Shown here: positions 10,817-22,902 of the stretch, in pieces | Position numbering within the stretch: the stretch's first letter is position 1 | Layout of the letters: each line of letters starts with the position of its first letter | Notes under the pieces: generated by a model | Database searches by the model: none | The model's input: the letters and a program-made list of their open reading frames with translations, nothing else | What the model was told of the DNA's origin: nothing | Assembly (NCBI RefSeq): GCF_016808095.1 | Contig: NC_068975.1 | Location: 7,566,001-7,630,000 of the forward strand | Origin: Vigna angularis | Lineage: Eukaryota; Streptophyta; Magnoliopsida; Fabales; Fabaceae | Direction: 5' to 3' | Length of the DNA stretch: 64,000 bases | Position numbers and translations under genes: made by a program

Positions 10817-12850
10817 GTCTGGATAGAATTTTTGGAACATCTTTCACAATCTAGTAGTGTTTAACTTCTCAACTTAGAAGCTTAAAATATACAATGGTTA
10901 CGTCGAATTTTACTAGGCTTTGACGTACTAATTGTCAGCCAGAAGACAAAGAGTTTGACAAAAGACAAAGGATACGTCGTATTCTACGGATATTCGATGT
11001 TTTCTTCTTCATCCTCACGCCTCTTTTTTCCTTTTTAAAACCTCTAATAACCTCCCAGTACCATTTTATTTTAATATAAAACTTACATTTTAAGATAACC
11101 TCCCATTACAAATGCAACGTTACGGATATTCGAGGTTTTCTTCTTCAGCCTCCCGCCCTTTTCTATGCTTTTTTCCTTTATAAACCTCCCATAACCCACC
11201 ATTACCTTTATATTTTAAGATAAGATTTACAATTCTTTTTTATTTTTATATTATATAAATTTGTATAAATTTATCTTGTAATATATACATATTATAAAAT
11301 ATAAGAACAATTTGTCGCTGAAATTTAAAGAGAATAAAATTTTGTTTCCTTAAAATATTAATTTTATTTCATATGGAAAATAATAATAATAATATTTTAT
11401 GAGAATTGTGTTTTAGTTATAGATCACAATAATTAAAATCATAATAAATATTTTTATATTATTAAAAGTAATTTGAAATGAATGCTTTAGGCTAAAGAAA
11501 TGTATGATTATACTAAAAGACTTTGATTGCTTTTTAAATTATAATACTTTAAGTTTGAGAAAAAATTAAGTTGACAGATAAACTAAAGGTTAAGATAGAA
11601 TATCGTGGACAAAAATTGAGATAGCTCAGTTAGAAAAATATCGAGAAGAGACGGCATGTATGGAGAATAGTCAAACAAATCTAGACCAAAAATTAAGACA
11701 TAATGGGTTGGGTCGAAGATTAAGGCAGGTTAAGTTTGACGATTGAGACTGGTTGACCCAAAATGAATGTTCGAAGATTAAGACTTAAGGTCCAGACAAA
11801 CTAACATAAGTTGAAGGTCGAAACGGGTCGGCCTAAGCCAAAGGTAGGGATGAGCTGACCCGAGCCAAAGGTAGGATAGAGGACTATCTCCTGAATAATA
11901 ATTAGTATAGGAAATAAAATAAATTGTATTTTTCTTATCAAAGATTAACATCTTTGTGGCAAATATTTCTTTAGGGTTTCTTAGGTGCCTTAAACATTTG
12001 TACTTATATATAGGGACACCAAATACATATGTAGACATTTTGGAAGTCATAAATATGCATTTGCAACGTTGAGGGAGGATTCTTTTGGTTCTTGGTTTAC
12101 AACTCTGATTCTTATCAAAGATTAACATCTTTGTGGCAAATGTTTCTTTTAGGGTTTCTTAGGTTGCCTTTAACATTTATAGCTATATTGTGGTGTTTCC
12201 ATCTTTGTCTTATGAACCTCCTGAAAGAATTAGAAAAAGTCGAGACGGACGGGTTAGGACATGAAAGAGATGGATCTGTATATTTGAAACAGACCGATCA
12301 CGACTACCACATAAGCGTTTATAAAAAACTTGAATTTTAAAAAGTCGACGACGATTAATGATCAAACGAACTCTTAGAAAAACTTTTATTGGCCACATTG
12401 AAATAAATTATTTTGAGAATTTAATAATTATAGTTAATTGTTAGTATAAATGATTATGATATCAAAAAATACTATGATTAACATTATTAGAAAAACAAAT
12501 TTGACCCCTCTCATGCATTATTTCTTCGCTTTTTAGTATTTTAACAAACGTGTGATCAATATTCAGCCACATTGTCATTAATATGACCATAAATAATCAT
12601 TCAAAACTCATTTTCATTTCTTAATTTATAACGCGTTGAATCGATTATTTATTACTTAGAATCGATTATATTAACTTAGCAAAATTGAGAGTGGAATTAT
12701 ATGAATATAGAGTGGCACATCAAACTTTTTAACTTCAAGCCCTCCAAATCTCCCTTTTTTCGCGGGTGATTGAAAAGTAAACAATTTCTGGGGAGTGGGA
12801 CGTCATTTTGTTTTTAAATGAATCAAACGAGAATTTATTGATTTTTTTTC
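10817..12850. other. AT-rich non-coding DNA with ACGTCG motifs and a short direct repeat
   Basis: No gene is supported. Further ACGTCG-type motifs occur at about 10910-10945 and 10975-11010. A ~65-bp direct repeat (TTATCAAAGATTAACATC ... GGGTTTCTTAGG) is at 11936-12000 and 12113-12176. The stretch 11640-11880 has repeated AAGATTAAGAC and GGGTCGG-like words suggestive of an old LTR, but I cannot assign it. Confidence 0.5.
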
Positions 12851-12949
12851 TGAATGATGTTTGAACGTCGAAATCGGCAGGGCTTCGACGTTCATACAAG
12901 AAGGTGGAGTGTGGCAGTTACTAAGCATAATTACCCGATGTACGTCATC

Positions 12950-13385
12950 AGTTCATCTATAAATATAGCTTGCATTTCACATAATCCCTGCCACCTATTT
13001 TCATATTGAACATATTAGGATTCATGTTTTTTATCTCCTTTGCGTTTTCTTTTCCTTAGATAATTAAGCATTTTTGTTCTTCATATTGCAATTTGATAAC
13101 TTGAACTTGAAAGTGGTTCATTCATCGTCATTTCATATGAAGGAGCCCTTTCAAGTTCAAGTTAAATAATTTTTTTTGTAGTACAAAAATGGTTAACATA
13201 TCTTACTGAAAGGGAAGTGCTTAGGAAAAAGAAATATGGTTCACAATATGTTTAATGCTGAAACAATTTTGAGATCTAAAATAATTATATAAAAATGTTG
13301 TTCAACTTCATCATTTAAAATTGTATGATTCCTTTTTAAATTGTCCATAAGTTGCACTCCTCTATTAGATTTCAGAACTATCTTT
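12950..13385. repeat. Promoter-like segment duplicated at 16165-16390 and 14793-14965
   Basis: 12955-13130 (TATA-box-like CTATAAATATAGC, then a stretch reading GAACATATTAGGATTCATG) matches 16170-16345. 13212-13385 (AAGTGCTTAGGAAAAAGAAA ... TTTAATGCTGAAACAATTTT) matches 14793-14965 and in part 16350-16390. These look like transposon 5' regions copied several times. No open frame follows directly. Confidence 0.6.
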
Positions 13386-13801
13386 TATTACTTTTTCACT
13401 GAATGATGTTTTAACGTCGAATGTGGCTTGGAATTGACGTACATTTGGATCAAAATGTACATTTCGATGAAGTACATTTCAATGGATCAAAATGTACCGT
13501 ACATTTGGATATATTTTGTTTTTCCCCTCTCATAGAACGTCGAAGGCAGCGGGGCAGTGACGTGAAGGGAATTGAAGTATGATGGGAGCATTAATGGGGA
13601 GCTCTTAACTTCAAATTAATGACGTGAAGGGTTAGTCTACATACATCACAATCAACATTCACAATTTACATATCGCTTACTAAATTAAAATATTCATTTC
13701 ATTTAAATCTAAAACCGAAAGAAATATAGAAACCATAAGTGGCTTACTAGCATGATTACAAAATAAAAAAAAACATAGAAAAGTAGGGTCTAAAATAATT
13801 A

Positions 13802-14731
13802 TCAAGAAGATTCCATTGAATCTTCATCACTAGAATCTTCAGTATGATCTTGATCAAGAGTAGGTGGACTTCCAACAGTTTCCTCATCAATGAAGAACCA
13901 TCCATTCACAGTCTTTTTCAGCCCAATAGATGACAGACTTGGTATACCAATTTCTTCTGACCTTTTGCACATAATTCTTTCTTCTTCAGATACATCTACT
14001 CTTGTGAGTTCAAGCACCTTGCTGATAAATACTCCATATGGCAATTTGCGTGCATAATCATCTCCTGCAACGATCATGTGGTGTTTTAGTACCGCAACCC
14101 AATTGGTTGGGATTCTAGTCTTGATAGCATTCAACGGAAATATATCTTCTGTTGACATTCTGTCCTCGTTCAATCTTCCAAGCAGCAGTAGCCAAGTCAG
14201 GACATAAGCAATCATTTTCTCCTCCTTGTTTAAGCCATCATGTAGGTATTGCTTATCATCATATACCTTCCTGAATATCTTAAACAGTTTATATATATAG
14301 CTCTCTTTGTTAGCCATATGTTTGACTTAGAATCACGGATATGAGAATCGAAACCTTCAGCTTTCAGTCTAGCAATATCTAACCAAACATTATCGTCAAT
14401 AGTAATGTTAACACCTTTGACCCTTGAGTGAATGACCTCATTTAAAACCCTCAGGTTTATGTAGAAAACCTTAACCAAATCTGGATAACAATGTCCTTTC
14501 ATCTGCACAAAATCAGTAAGACCTTAATATGCAATCCATTCTTGAAAAAGGAACCCTTCTTTCTTGAACAATTGCAGGTCCAAATACTTGTGAGGAACTA
14601 CATATTTTATATCTGTCTAGTATAAAAACTTTGCTCGCATGTCTCGATCACTTATCCATCTAGATGGGCTTGCATTTCTTGTAACCCGGACATCCTTTTC
14701 TTTTCTTCTTAATGATGACAATGGAGAAGCC
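13802..14731 (-). pseudogene. Plant-specific 'putative plant transposon protein' domain gene, copy 2
   Basis: Starts at an ATG ending at 14731 (MASPLSSLRRK) and ends in an acidic tail (SSDEDSMESS) with TGA at 13802. The order is a basic N-terminus, YVVPHKYLDLQLFKKEGFLFQEW, QMKGHCYPDLVKVFYINL, SRVKGVNITIDDNVW, MIAYVLTWLLLLGR, IFPLNAIKTRI, LPYGVFISKVL and NGWFFIDEE. The domain is the same as copy 1 but better preserved; at least two in-frame stops near 14620 and 14526 and a frame change near 14300 disable it. Family function is unknown; members occur in large numbers in legume genomes within transposable elements. Confidence 0.75.
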
Positions 14732-15118
14732 ATTTCTGAATAGAATTTTAGGAACGTCTTTCATAATCTCGATTTCTTAACTTCATAAAGGAAAGTGCTT
14801 GTGAAAAAGAAATATGGTTCACAATATGTTTAATGCTGAAACAATTTTATGATCTAAAATAATTATATAAAGAAGATGTTCAACTTCAACATTCAACTAT
14901 GTATGAATCGTTTTTTAAATTGTCTTGGAGTTGTCTTCTACCATTAGATTTCAAAGCTATTTGATTTCTTATGGTTGAAACAACTCGAAGACAAATTAAA
15001 TTTATAATGTTGACGTCAAATGTTGAGTGCATTCCATGCGAAAGACTGCTCAATGACATGTCTACGTTTAGTCAACAAGGAGTTCATAAGAATCCAAAGA
15101 GATTTTTTACTTTTGCAG

Positions 15119-15609
15119 TGAATGATGTTTGAACGTCGAATTCGGCGGGGCTTCGACGTTCAGAAACTTAATGTCAAATATTTGTGCTCGAGGACGTCCT
15201 ATATCATTATTCATCATAGAAATATCTACGTTTAGTTAGTAAGGATTTCTTAAGAATCCAAAGAGATTCTTTACTTTTTCAGTGAATGATGTTTGAACGT
15301 CCAATTGTGCGGCGCTTTGACGTTCAGGATATTAATGTCAAATATTTGTGCTCGAGGACGTCCTATATCATTATTCATCATAGAAATGTCTATGTTTAGT
15401 CAACAAGGAGTTCTTAAAAATCCAAAGAGATTTTTTACTTTTTTAGTGAATGATGTTTGAACATCGAATTGTGCGGGGCTTCGACGTTCAGGATATTAAT
15501 CATGTGTACTGCTTTTAAAATGATTTAATTTTGCTACGTGGATCATCTAATTTTTAGTATTTTTTTCTTTTTAATTTTTAATCATTCAATGGCACGTCCG
15601 ACTGTGTGG
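15119..15609. repeat. Tandem repeat of ~164 bp carrying the ACGTCG palindrome
   Basis: Three consecutive units begin at 15119, 15282 and 15446 (periods 163 and 164). Each contains GTGAATGATGTTTGAACG, the palindrome, GTCAAATATTTGTGCTCGAG, GACGTCCTATATCATTATT and AATCCAAAGAGATT. A fourth, displaced unit starts at 15888. Confidence 0.8.
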
Positions 15610-16395
15610 AGTAGAGGGACATTAATGGTGTGCATTTGCCAACGATATTTTTAACATCTTTTGTTAGGGGTTGGACGTTAATTAGTTCTTATGGTGGAAA
15701 CAACTGCAATACAAATTAAATTTATACGATTGACGTCGAGTGTTGACTACAATCGATGCAAAAGTCTGGTGATTGTGTCAAATATTTGTGATCAATGACG
15801 TCCTATATCATTATTTATCATAGAAATGTCTTTGTTTAGTTAGCAAGGAGATAATATCAGAATCCAAAGACTTTTTTTACTTTTTTAGTGAATGATGTTT
15901 GAACGTCGAATTTGGCGGGGCTTCGACGTTCATACAACGTCGAATCCAAAGACATTTTTTACTTTTTCATCAGCGGATCATCTAATTTTTAATATTTTTT
16001 TCTTTTTAATTTTTAATCATTCAATAGCACGTCTGACTCTGTAGAGTAGTCGGACAATGTTTCCAACGATGTTTTTAACGTCTTTTGTTGGGGCTTGCAT
16101 GTCAATTAGTTCTTAATTGAATCAAAAGAGATGTATTACTTTCCACTGAATGATGTTTGAACGTCGTCATTTCATCTATAAATATAGCTTAAATTTTGTG
16201 TAATCCTTGCCATCCTGTTTCTTTGTTGAACATATTAGGATTCATGGTTTTTATATCCTTTGTGTTTTCTTTTCCTTAGATTTCGAAGCATTTTTGTTCC
16301 TCAAATTTCAATTTGCTCACTTGAATTTCAAAGTGTCGCATTCAGATCTCACAATATGTTTAATGCTGAAACAATTTTATGATCTAACATAATAA

Positions 16396-16465
16396 ATATA
16401 TGTATATATATATATATACACATATATATATATATATACACTTATATATATATATATATATATAT
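16396..16465. repeat. TA-rich microsatellite
   Basis: (TA)n with a few CA units. It abuts the inverted-repeat element starting at 16466, and a matching TA/CA tract occurs on its far side (17555-17587), so the element probably inserted into a microsatellite. Confidence 0.9.
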
Positions 16466-17554
16466 GGGGTTTGCTAACTCGCGTACGCTGTTTCTTCAGT
16501 TGGTACATTTTAGGAATGTGTACCGAGTTTTAGTAAACAAAAATACTCTTATATATCATGAATTTTAAGTTTTAAGGTTAAGGGTATTTTAATAATTTTC
16601 ATTCTCAAAACTAAAAAAAACCCCAAACCCTTATTCACCTCTCTCATTCCTCTCAACCCTTTCTCTTTCATCTCTCTCACTCCAACCTTTTCTCTGTCAT
16701 CTCTATTGTAGCCCTAATTGAAAAAATAAAAAACACTTGTCTAACCCTCATCCACCTTCCTCACTTCTTCAATTTGTTTCTCTCTCATCTTCATACTCTC
16801 CCTCACCCACACAGAACAACTCGCGACACCGCAATGTGTTGCTCTTTCTCTGTTCGTTTATTTATTTTCCACTCTAATAACAAAATAATTGATGATGTTG
16901 ATGTTGATTTTTTATTGGAGGACTGTGTTATATATTTTCCTTCTTATTATTATTAAATTTTATTTTAAAATTAAAAGTTTATTTTGAGGAAATTTGATAT
17001 TTTGACTATTAAGTTGTATGAAAATATTGCATATTGCATAAATAAATAAGCTACAAATTTATTCATTTGCAGAACAAACTATTACTTTTTAAATTGATAA
17101 AAAAAAATTATTATAAAACCTAAATTTAATTATATGCACTCTTAGTCAGGTTATAAGAAAATGGAAAAATATTGGTGTTTGTGTGAGACTGAGAAGAAGG
17201 GTTGCATTTTCTGATCATTCAAAGGAGGAGAGGCTGAGTTTCTGGAAGGTTCCCGGTGCGAAGGAGGTCGTGGAACGTGTTTATGATTTTTTCAATTGGG
17301 GCTACAGTAGGGATGATAGAGAAAAGGTTGGAGAGAGATGAAAGAGAAAGGGTTGAGAGGAATGAGGGAGGTGAGTAAGGGTTTGAGGGTTTCTTTTTTA
17401 TTTTTTTAGTTTTGAGAATGAAAATTATTAAAATACCCTTAACCTTAAAACTTAGAATCCATGATATATAAGGGTATTTTTGTCTACTAAAATCTGGCAC
17501 ACATTGCTAAAATGTACCAATTGAAAAATAGGTGTACGTGCGTTAACAAACCCC
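16466..17554. mobile_element. Non-autonomous element with ~260-bp terminal inverted repeats
   Basis: The left arm 16466-~16725 (GGGGTTTGCTAACTCGCG ...) is the inverse of the right arm ~17286-17554 (... GCGTTAACAAACCCC), about 85% similar by eye. Long arms and GGGG-type ends suggest a Mutator-like or MITE origin. TSDs cannot be read because both flanks are TA-repeat. The interior has no convincing gene. A truncated inverted copy lies at 20297-20665. Confidence 0.75.
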
Positions 17555-17556
17555 AT

Positions 17557-17587
<31 letters not shown>

Positions 17588-17656
17588 AATAATGTGTACA
17601 TCTAGTTATAATTTTTGTCTTATCTAATTTTCACAAGCATATAACATCCGAAGGAA

Positions 17657-19252
17657 TTGGTAATTGGTCTGGATGGTTTATTTAGAGATGATGATTCAAC
17701 ATCTGCAGATGATGAAATTAGAGAGGTTAGTGAAAATGATAAAATTGAAGAGATCTTGAAACCTTTGCTTGAAGGCGCATATGGCAATGACTCAACTCTT
17801 TACAAAGGAAAATTGTTTAACAGCGACACCAATGCTTACAATTGTTATTGTTTATTTGCAAAGACTTCTGGTTTTTCAGTTAGACGTGGAAATAGTTACG
17901 AACGAAACAAGAATAACATTGAAGATATATATAAAATAAAGTTTATTTGTCACCGAGAAGGTGTTGCTAAACGAAGAAAAATTTTTGAAGTAGAAAAACA
18001 AAGGAAACGAAAAAGTTCCAGATGTAATTGTAGTGCAAAATTCTTGATATCTAAAAGAGCATTTGGCTTCGAGGAAAAATGGATGGTTACATGTTTCGAA
18101 AACTCTCATAATCATGCGTTATTAGATGAGAAAGAAATTCGATTTCTTCATGCTTATCTTGATATCCCTATTAATGATCAAGCTCATATATTATTATTGT
18201 CGAAAGTTGGTTGCTCGGTAAGTCTCATTACGAGAGTGCTTGAAGCGGAGAAAGGGATAGAGGCAGGACATCTACCATTTTCGGACAAAGATATTAGAAA
18301 TTTTATTAAATCGAGTTTGGTGGACTTTATGAATCAAGTAAGAATATATTATTGTTTGGTGGTACGAGTTTTTTTTCTTCCTTTTTTATAATCAACTTAT
18401 AAGTTTTTCATATTTCCTTTTTCTAAGGTTGGAGTTGCTGTGAACATTGGAAATTAAGCTGGAGAAGAGGCGATAATGCGTCAAAAGTATCATAATCCTC
18501 TAATGAAAATGAGTTTTCCGATTGAGGAACACGCTGCATCCACACTCACATCATATGCCTTTGAGTTGCTTCAACATGAGATTGAGTTATCTACAAAATA
18601 TGCAGTAATTGTGATTGACAATGACTCTTACTCGGTGCGGCATCACACCAAACTTGATGGAGGTCGTTCTGTAACTTGGATAAAGGAAAAAAGTTCAATT
18701 CATTGTTCTTGTAAACAATTTGAATTTTCTAGGATACTATGTAGACATGTTATTCGAGTGTTGTTGAAGAATGACTATTTTAGCATTCCAGAAGAATATC
18801 TTCCTTCTCAATGGAGAAGAGAAAGCTCATTGATCCCACAATCAAGACACATAATCAACTATAATGATAACTCCTCTGTTGAGTTTCGATCACTCGTGCA
18901 ATGTTTAGAGGTTGAATCTTTAAAGACCAAAGATCGAGTTGAAGTAACTACTAAAGAGTTAAAGAAAGTCATTCACTATTTAAAAGACATGTCTGAAGTT
19001 CAAGAAAATTCAATTGATCTAAAACATGGTGTTCTAAATGTTGATGAGTGTGATGTTTCCTATCACTTCTAAAATAAAAGGTCGACTAAAAGGATCAAGG
19101 GCAAAAGGAGGAGTTGAAGCTGCAAAGAAGTCTCGTCATTATCATTATCCTAATTATGGTGGAACCGATCATGACTCACAAAATTGTCCAATCAAAAGGA
19201 AGAAAGACTCATTATTAACTTCTCAATCATCTCCTAATAAGTATAATTCATG
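17657..19252 (+). pseudogene. FAR1-related (FRS) gene lacking the MULE transposase domain
   Basis: 17657-18337 encodes a FAR1 DNA-binding domain: GKLFNSDTNAYNCYCLFAKTSGFSVRR, a Lys/Arg-rich centre, CNCSAKF, then WMVTCFENSHNHAL; a phase-0 intron follows (CAA|GTAAGA ... TCTAAG, 18338-18427). After the intron a TAA soon interrupts, then a frame from about 18463 to 19072 gives the FRS C-terminal part with the SWIM zinc finger (CSC ... ILCRH) and HIPDxYLP-like FSIPEEYLPSQWRR. A frame change near 19060 leads into GGTDHDSQNCPIKRK, a decayed zinc knuckle. The ~250-300-residue MULE transposase core between these parts is absent. There is no in-frame ATG before the first domain. FRS proteins are nuclear regulators descended from Mutator transposases; this copy appears non-functional. 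Confidence 0.8.
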
Positions 19253-20231
19253 ATTCTGTTGTATTCTAAAATTTCATTAATTTGTAATATGTAGGTGATT
19301 GATTGAAAGTGACATGTATTGGTTATATTTTCCTCTTAATTAAACTTGTGATATTGGTTATATTTTATGACTGTTGCACTGCTTTTGTTCAATAGAACTT
19401 TATTACACTACACTATATTTTTGAAGATGGTGAAAATGGAGGCAAATCAAAACAAAACACATAAGTTTCCTAAAAATGAAATACCAAAACGACATTCATT
19501 TTTCTCATTATTTACTAACACAATAATGACTATACCTTTATTTTGTTATACGTTATTACATAACATTTAATAATAATAACGATTTTTAACTTATTATAAA
19601 CTAGTTTTAGTTCTTACAAAAACTTATTTTATTTTCTTTTTCTTATTTTCTTCTCCTTAAAAAAGGTGTTTATAGAGAAGTTCATGTAAACAAGTCTAAT
19701 GTTAAAAAACAACAAATACATAAATTGTTCTTTGAAGTACCTCGATTCTAGCATAGTGTTACAGAAAAAGGAGTGTTATAAGATTATTCTTTGTATCTTA
19801 ATATGTTTATTTATTATTATTAATTTTGTATTACATGAAATTACTTATTTCAATTTCATGTAAACTACTCACACTAAATTAAAAAAAGAAAACAAGTTCA
19901 ATGCAGTTATCGTAGTCAGAAATGCACCCTTCATACATCGATCAGAATAATTCATTTAGAGTGACACCAGTGGCAGCCATGTTTTGCTGCTTCTAATAAT
20001 AAGATTTTGCTATGTGTGTGTTAAACTATGCATAAACTTTATATCAATTTTTTTTTAATTTCAATATTTATCATTAAAAAAAAGTCATGTATGTATACAC
20101 ATTAATAAATAAACTCAATGTATACTGTGATAAAAATATAATGAAATGTGGTGTAGATGTGCAAATGATGCATGGAAATTCTCTGATTTGTGAAGGTTTT
20201 ATTTACCCATGACTTAATTTAAAAATGAAAT

Positions 20232-20280
<49 letters not shown>

Positions 20281-20296
20281 GGAAAAATATATAACA
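19253..20296. other. AT-rich intergenic DNA with (AAT)n microsatellite
   Basis: No gene recognised. A perfect (TAA)n tract covers 20233-20280. The rest is low-complexity AT-rich sequence. Confidence 0.7.
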
Positions 20297-20665
20297 CAGT
20301 CCTCCAATCAAAAACCAATATCAACATCATCAATTATTTTGTTATTAGAGTGGAAAACAAATGAACGAACAGAGCAAGAGCAACAAATTGCACTGTCGTA
20401 GGTTGTTGTGTGTGGGTGAGGGAGAGTATGGAGATGAGAGAGAAACAAATTGGATAAGTGAGAAAGGTGGATTAGTGTTAAACAAATGTTTCTGATTTTT
20501 TCAATTGAGACTACAATAGGGATGACAAAGAAAAGGTTGGAGTGAGAGAGATGAAAGAGAAAGGGTTGAGAGGAATTAGAGAGGCGAGTAAGGGTTTCGG
20601 GGGTTTCTTTTTTATTTTAGTTTTAAGAATGAATATTATTAAAATACTTTTAATCTTAAAACTTA
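20297..20665. mobile_element. Truncated inverted copy of the 16466-17554 element
   Basis: The reverse complement of about 16600-16935 is present, including TTATTAGAGTGGAAAACAAA, the (A/C)GAACAACT-like region and GAAAGAGAAAGGGTTGAGAG. It stops at AAACTTAGAATC and lacks the outer ~90 bp of the terminal repeat, so it is a decayed copy. It lies opposite in orientation on the far side of the FAR1-related pseudogene. Confidence 0.75.
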
Positions 20666-20859
20666 GAATCGTAGAAAAGAAAAATATTAAAATCTTAATC
20701 ATATGCACATGCTTGATGCTCTCACTTTTATTTTCAGAACAATCCTCATACACTACAAAAACCTATAATTTTAGCGGGGGTTATTTTTTTCGTTTCCGAC
20801 GGTTTTAACCCCCGGAAAGTAAGTTACCCGCGGTTAGGAAAACCATTGGGAAAAGCTGC

Positions 20860-21160
20860 GTCGTTAAATAATTACCGGCGGTTTTAACCGCCGGTATTAG
20901 TGGGGGTTTTGAAAAATCGCCGGTATTAGCGAGGGTTTTGAAAAACTGTCGGTATTAGCGGGGGTTTTGTGAAAACCGCTGGTATTAGCGGGGGTTTTGT
21001 GAAAACCGCTGGTATTAGCGGGGGTTTTGTGAAAACCGTCGGTATTAGCGGGGGTTTAGTAAAAACCATTGGTATTAGCGGGGGTTTTGCGAAAACCGCC
21101 GGTATTAACGGGGTTTTGCGAAAACCGCCGGTATTAGCATGGGTTTTCTAAAACCGCCAA
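20860..21160. repeat. Subterminal tandem repeats of the CACTA element
   Basis: About nine imperfect ~31-bp units of the form GTATTAGCGGGGGTTTTGTG followed by AAAACCGCC. The GGTTTT/AAAACC arms form small inverted repeats. An apparent 60-residue frame of repeated TAGISGGFVK units is an artefact of the repeat. Confidence 0.85.
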
Positions 21161-21389
21161 AAATTTGTCCAGATTTCTTTTTTAGTTTTTGATTGTAATA
21201 AAATGGAATTATAATAAAATTTGTTTTATTAACCAAACAAATAATGAAATAATATGAATTAAAACTAAATATTATATATAAAATAAATAACATTGTTCTA
21301 CATGTTAATATGTTTATACAATTAATGGTTCATATATTAAAAAGAAAGATGTTCAATATTAAATTAAAATACTAAAAATATGAATAAGG

Positions 21390-21695
21390 ATGGTGCATCC
21401 TTAGAAAGAATTCCATGACGATCTTCATTCCAAACATTCTTCAAATATGGCAAATTGGGTAAAGTCAAATTCTTCAAAGGAAAAAGGGTTGATCCTCTAG
21501 ATATCACATCTTTGCTTTTTGTTGTACATTTGACATCAAAAATGGCTTTGACGGAATCTCAGTTTTCAACTTTCAACGTTACTAAATTAGTTAAGAAAGG
21601 AAGCAATCGTAGCAGAACATCTTCCACTACTGGATCTTCAAGTTCCACAAGATCTTTCGGTGTTGGTGGGGACACACTTGTAAGGCGTTCATAAT
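21390..21695 (-). pseudogene. NB-LRR disease-resistance gene fragment (LRR part)
   Basis: The minus-strand translation gives VLLRLLPFLTNLVTLKVEN, a TGA where a Cys is usual, DSVKAIFDVKC, then STLFPLKNLTLPNLPYLKN and VWNEDRHGILS. This LRR pattern, with 'L..L.V..C.S...IFD' and 'L..L.L..LP.L..VW', is typical of the C-terminal LRR of legume CC-NBS-LRR proteins. NBS and N-terminal regions are absent. It lies wholly inside the CACTA element and is antisense to the receptor-kinase fragment, so it is best read as a captured piece. Confidence 0.7.
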
Positions 21696-22902
21696 TCTTA
21701 ACATGTACTCAAATAGATAGGTGAGTTGTCAAGTCCTGTTATGAAAAGATAAAGATAAATTAGGAAAAGGAAAAGCAATGTTTGAGCTTTTCCTACTAAC
21801 TAAAACCCTTGTATTTTAGTACTACTGTACTGTCATATACTATTCCCAATTTCATAGTTTTTCAAACCTTTGAGACTTTTTATTTTGATAAAAGAAGGTA
21901 AATGTTAGTGTAAAGTGAGTGAAAGTTTAGTTTTGTCTACTAACAAAGTAGAAAGGTAGGAGTTTCCATATTCTTTTTTCATCATCTTTACATCACCAAT
22001 TCTTTAAATATCACACCATCATCCATGTCAAACCAACCTATCACTTCCTAAACCTATACACAATCAACCAATATCATAGGTATACCACTAAACTAATCAT
22101 TCAAGCTATGCTATGGAGTGAGGATTTAAATTTTGAAGTTCTTTTAGAAGTGAGAAAAGAAGAGTGGTGGAAATGAATGGCTTCCATCCTCTGACATCCC
22201 CTGAAGTTTATAAACTTAGATCTGTATAGTGAAGCTACCAATAATTTCTATTTAAATACTTTGCCCTCACAATCCTTTCTTTCCTCACAATCCTATTTTG
22301 AAATTACTTATCATTTTGAAAAACTTAGGCACAAAATATAAAAGATACTACCTTCTTATGCCCAACACTTAAGAGTTATAATTAAATAGGAGACAAATAC
22401 AGACAACTCAATGAGTTCACTTAACACTTAATTTACAAAGAAGTAAACCAATTATCAACAACTACGTTTTGGAATTATTTTACTTACAGTTCCTTCCAGC
22501 ATTTTTAATAATGCCTGCTAAACACCCTCACCAGAATCATCTCGCTAATATTCAACCTTTCAGCCTGTAATATATAATATAGCATTTAAAAATTTAAAGC
22601 TATAATGGAAGGCCATTTATGAACTTAGCCATTAAAATTAGAAAAGAACCTTCTTAGTTGTCCACTTCATCAATGTAAAAAATCCCTTGTTGAGCTGCTT
22701 GAACATTGAACTATGCTGCCTATATGGTAAAAACCAAACTCACAATGAAGAAATGGCAAGTAGAACTAGAAACAACACACGATATCTTCTAGAAATGCTT
22801 AAATTATAAGTAAGTTTAATAACAAAAGTATTCCTCAACAAAGTGGTTTGGGTAGGGCATATGATGTGCAGGGACATAAATATCATCAAAGAATCCAAGA
22901 CT
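21696..22902. other. CACTA internal DNA, unassigned
   Basis: No coding region recognised. The sequence is AT-rich and partly intron-like. It may be further captured host DNA, but no domain is visible. Confidence 0.5.

Larger units (their letters stand above)
12863..16170. repeat. Array of palindromic GAACGTCGAA motifs (transposon subterminal repeats)
   Basis: An interrupted inverted repeat, GAACGTCGAA - 11 nt - TTCGACGTTC, recurs at 12863-12893, 15131-15161, 15295-15325, 15459-15489 and 15901-15931. Degenerate copies are at 13412, 13535 and 16160. Most are preceded by GTGAATGATGTTT. Related motifs occur at 8.9-9.4 kb beside the CACTA transposase. Dense short repeats near element ends are typical transposase-binding sites of CACTA elements. 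No element terminus was identified with confidence. Confidence 0.65.

Noticed and set aside
20969..21151. Frame encoding a repetitive TAGISGGFVK-type protein
   Set aside because: It is the translation of CACTA subterminal tandem repeats with a period near a multiple of three, not a protein gene.
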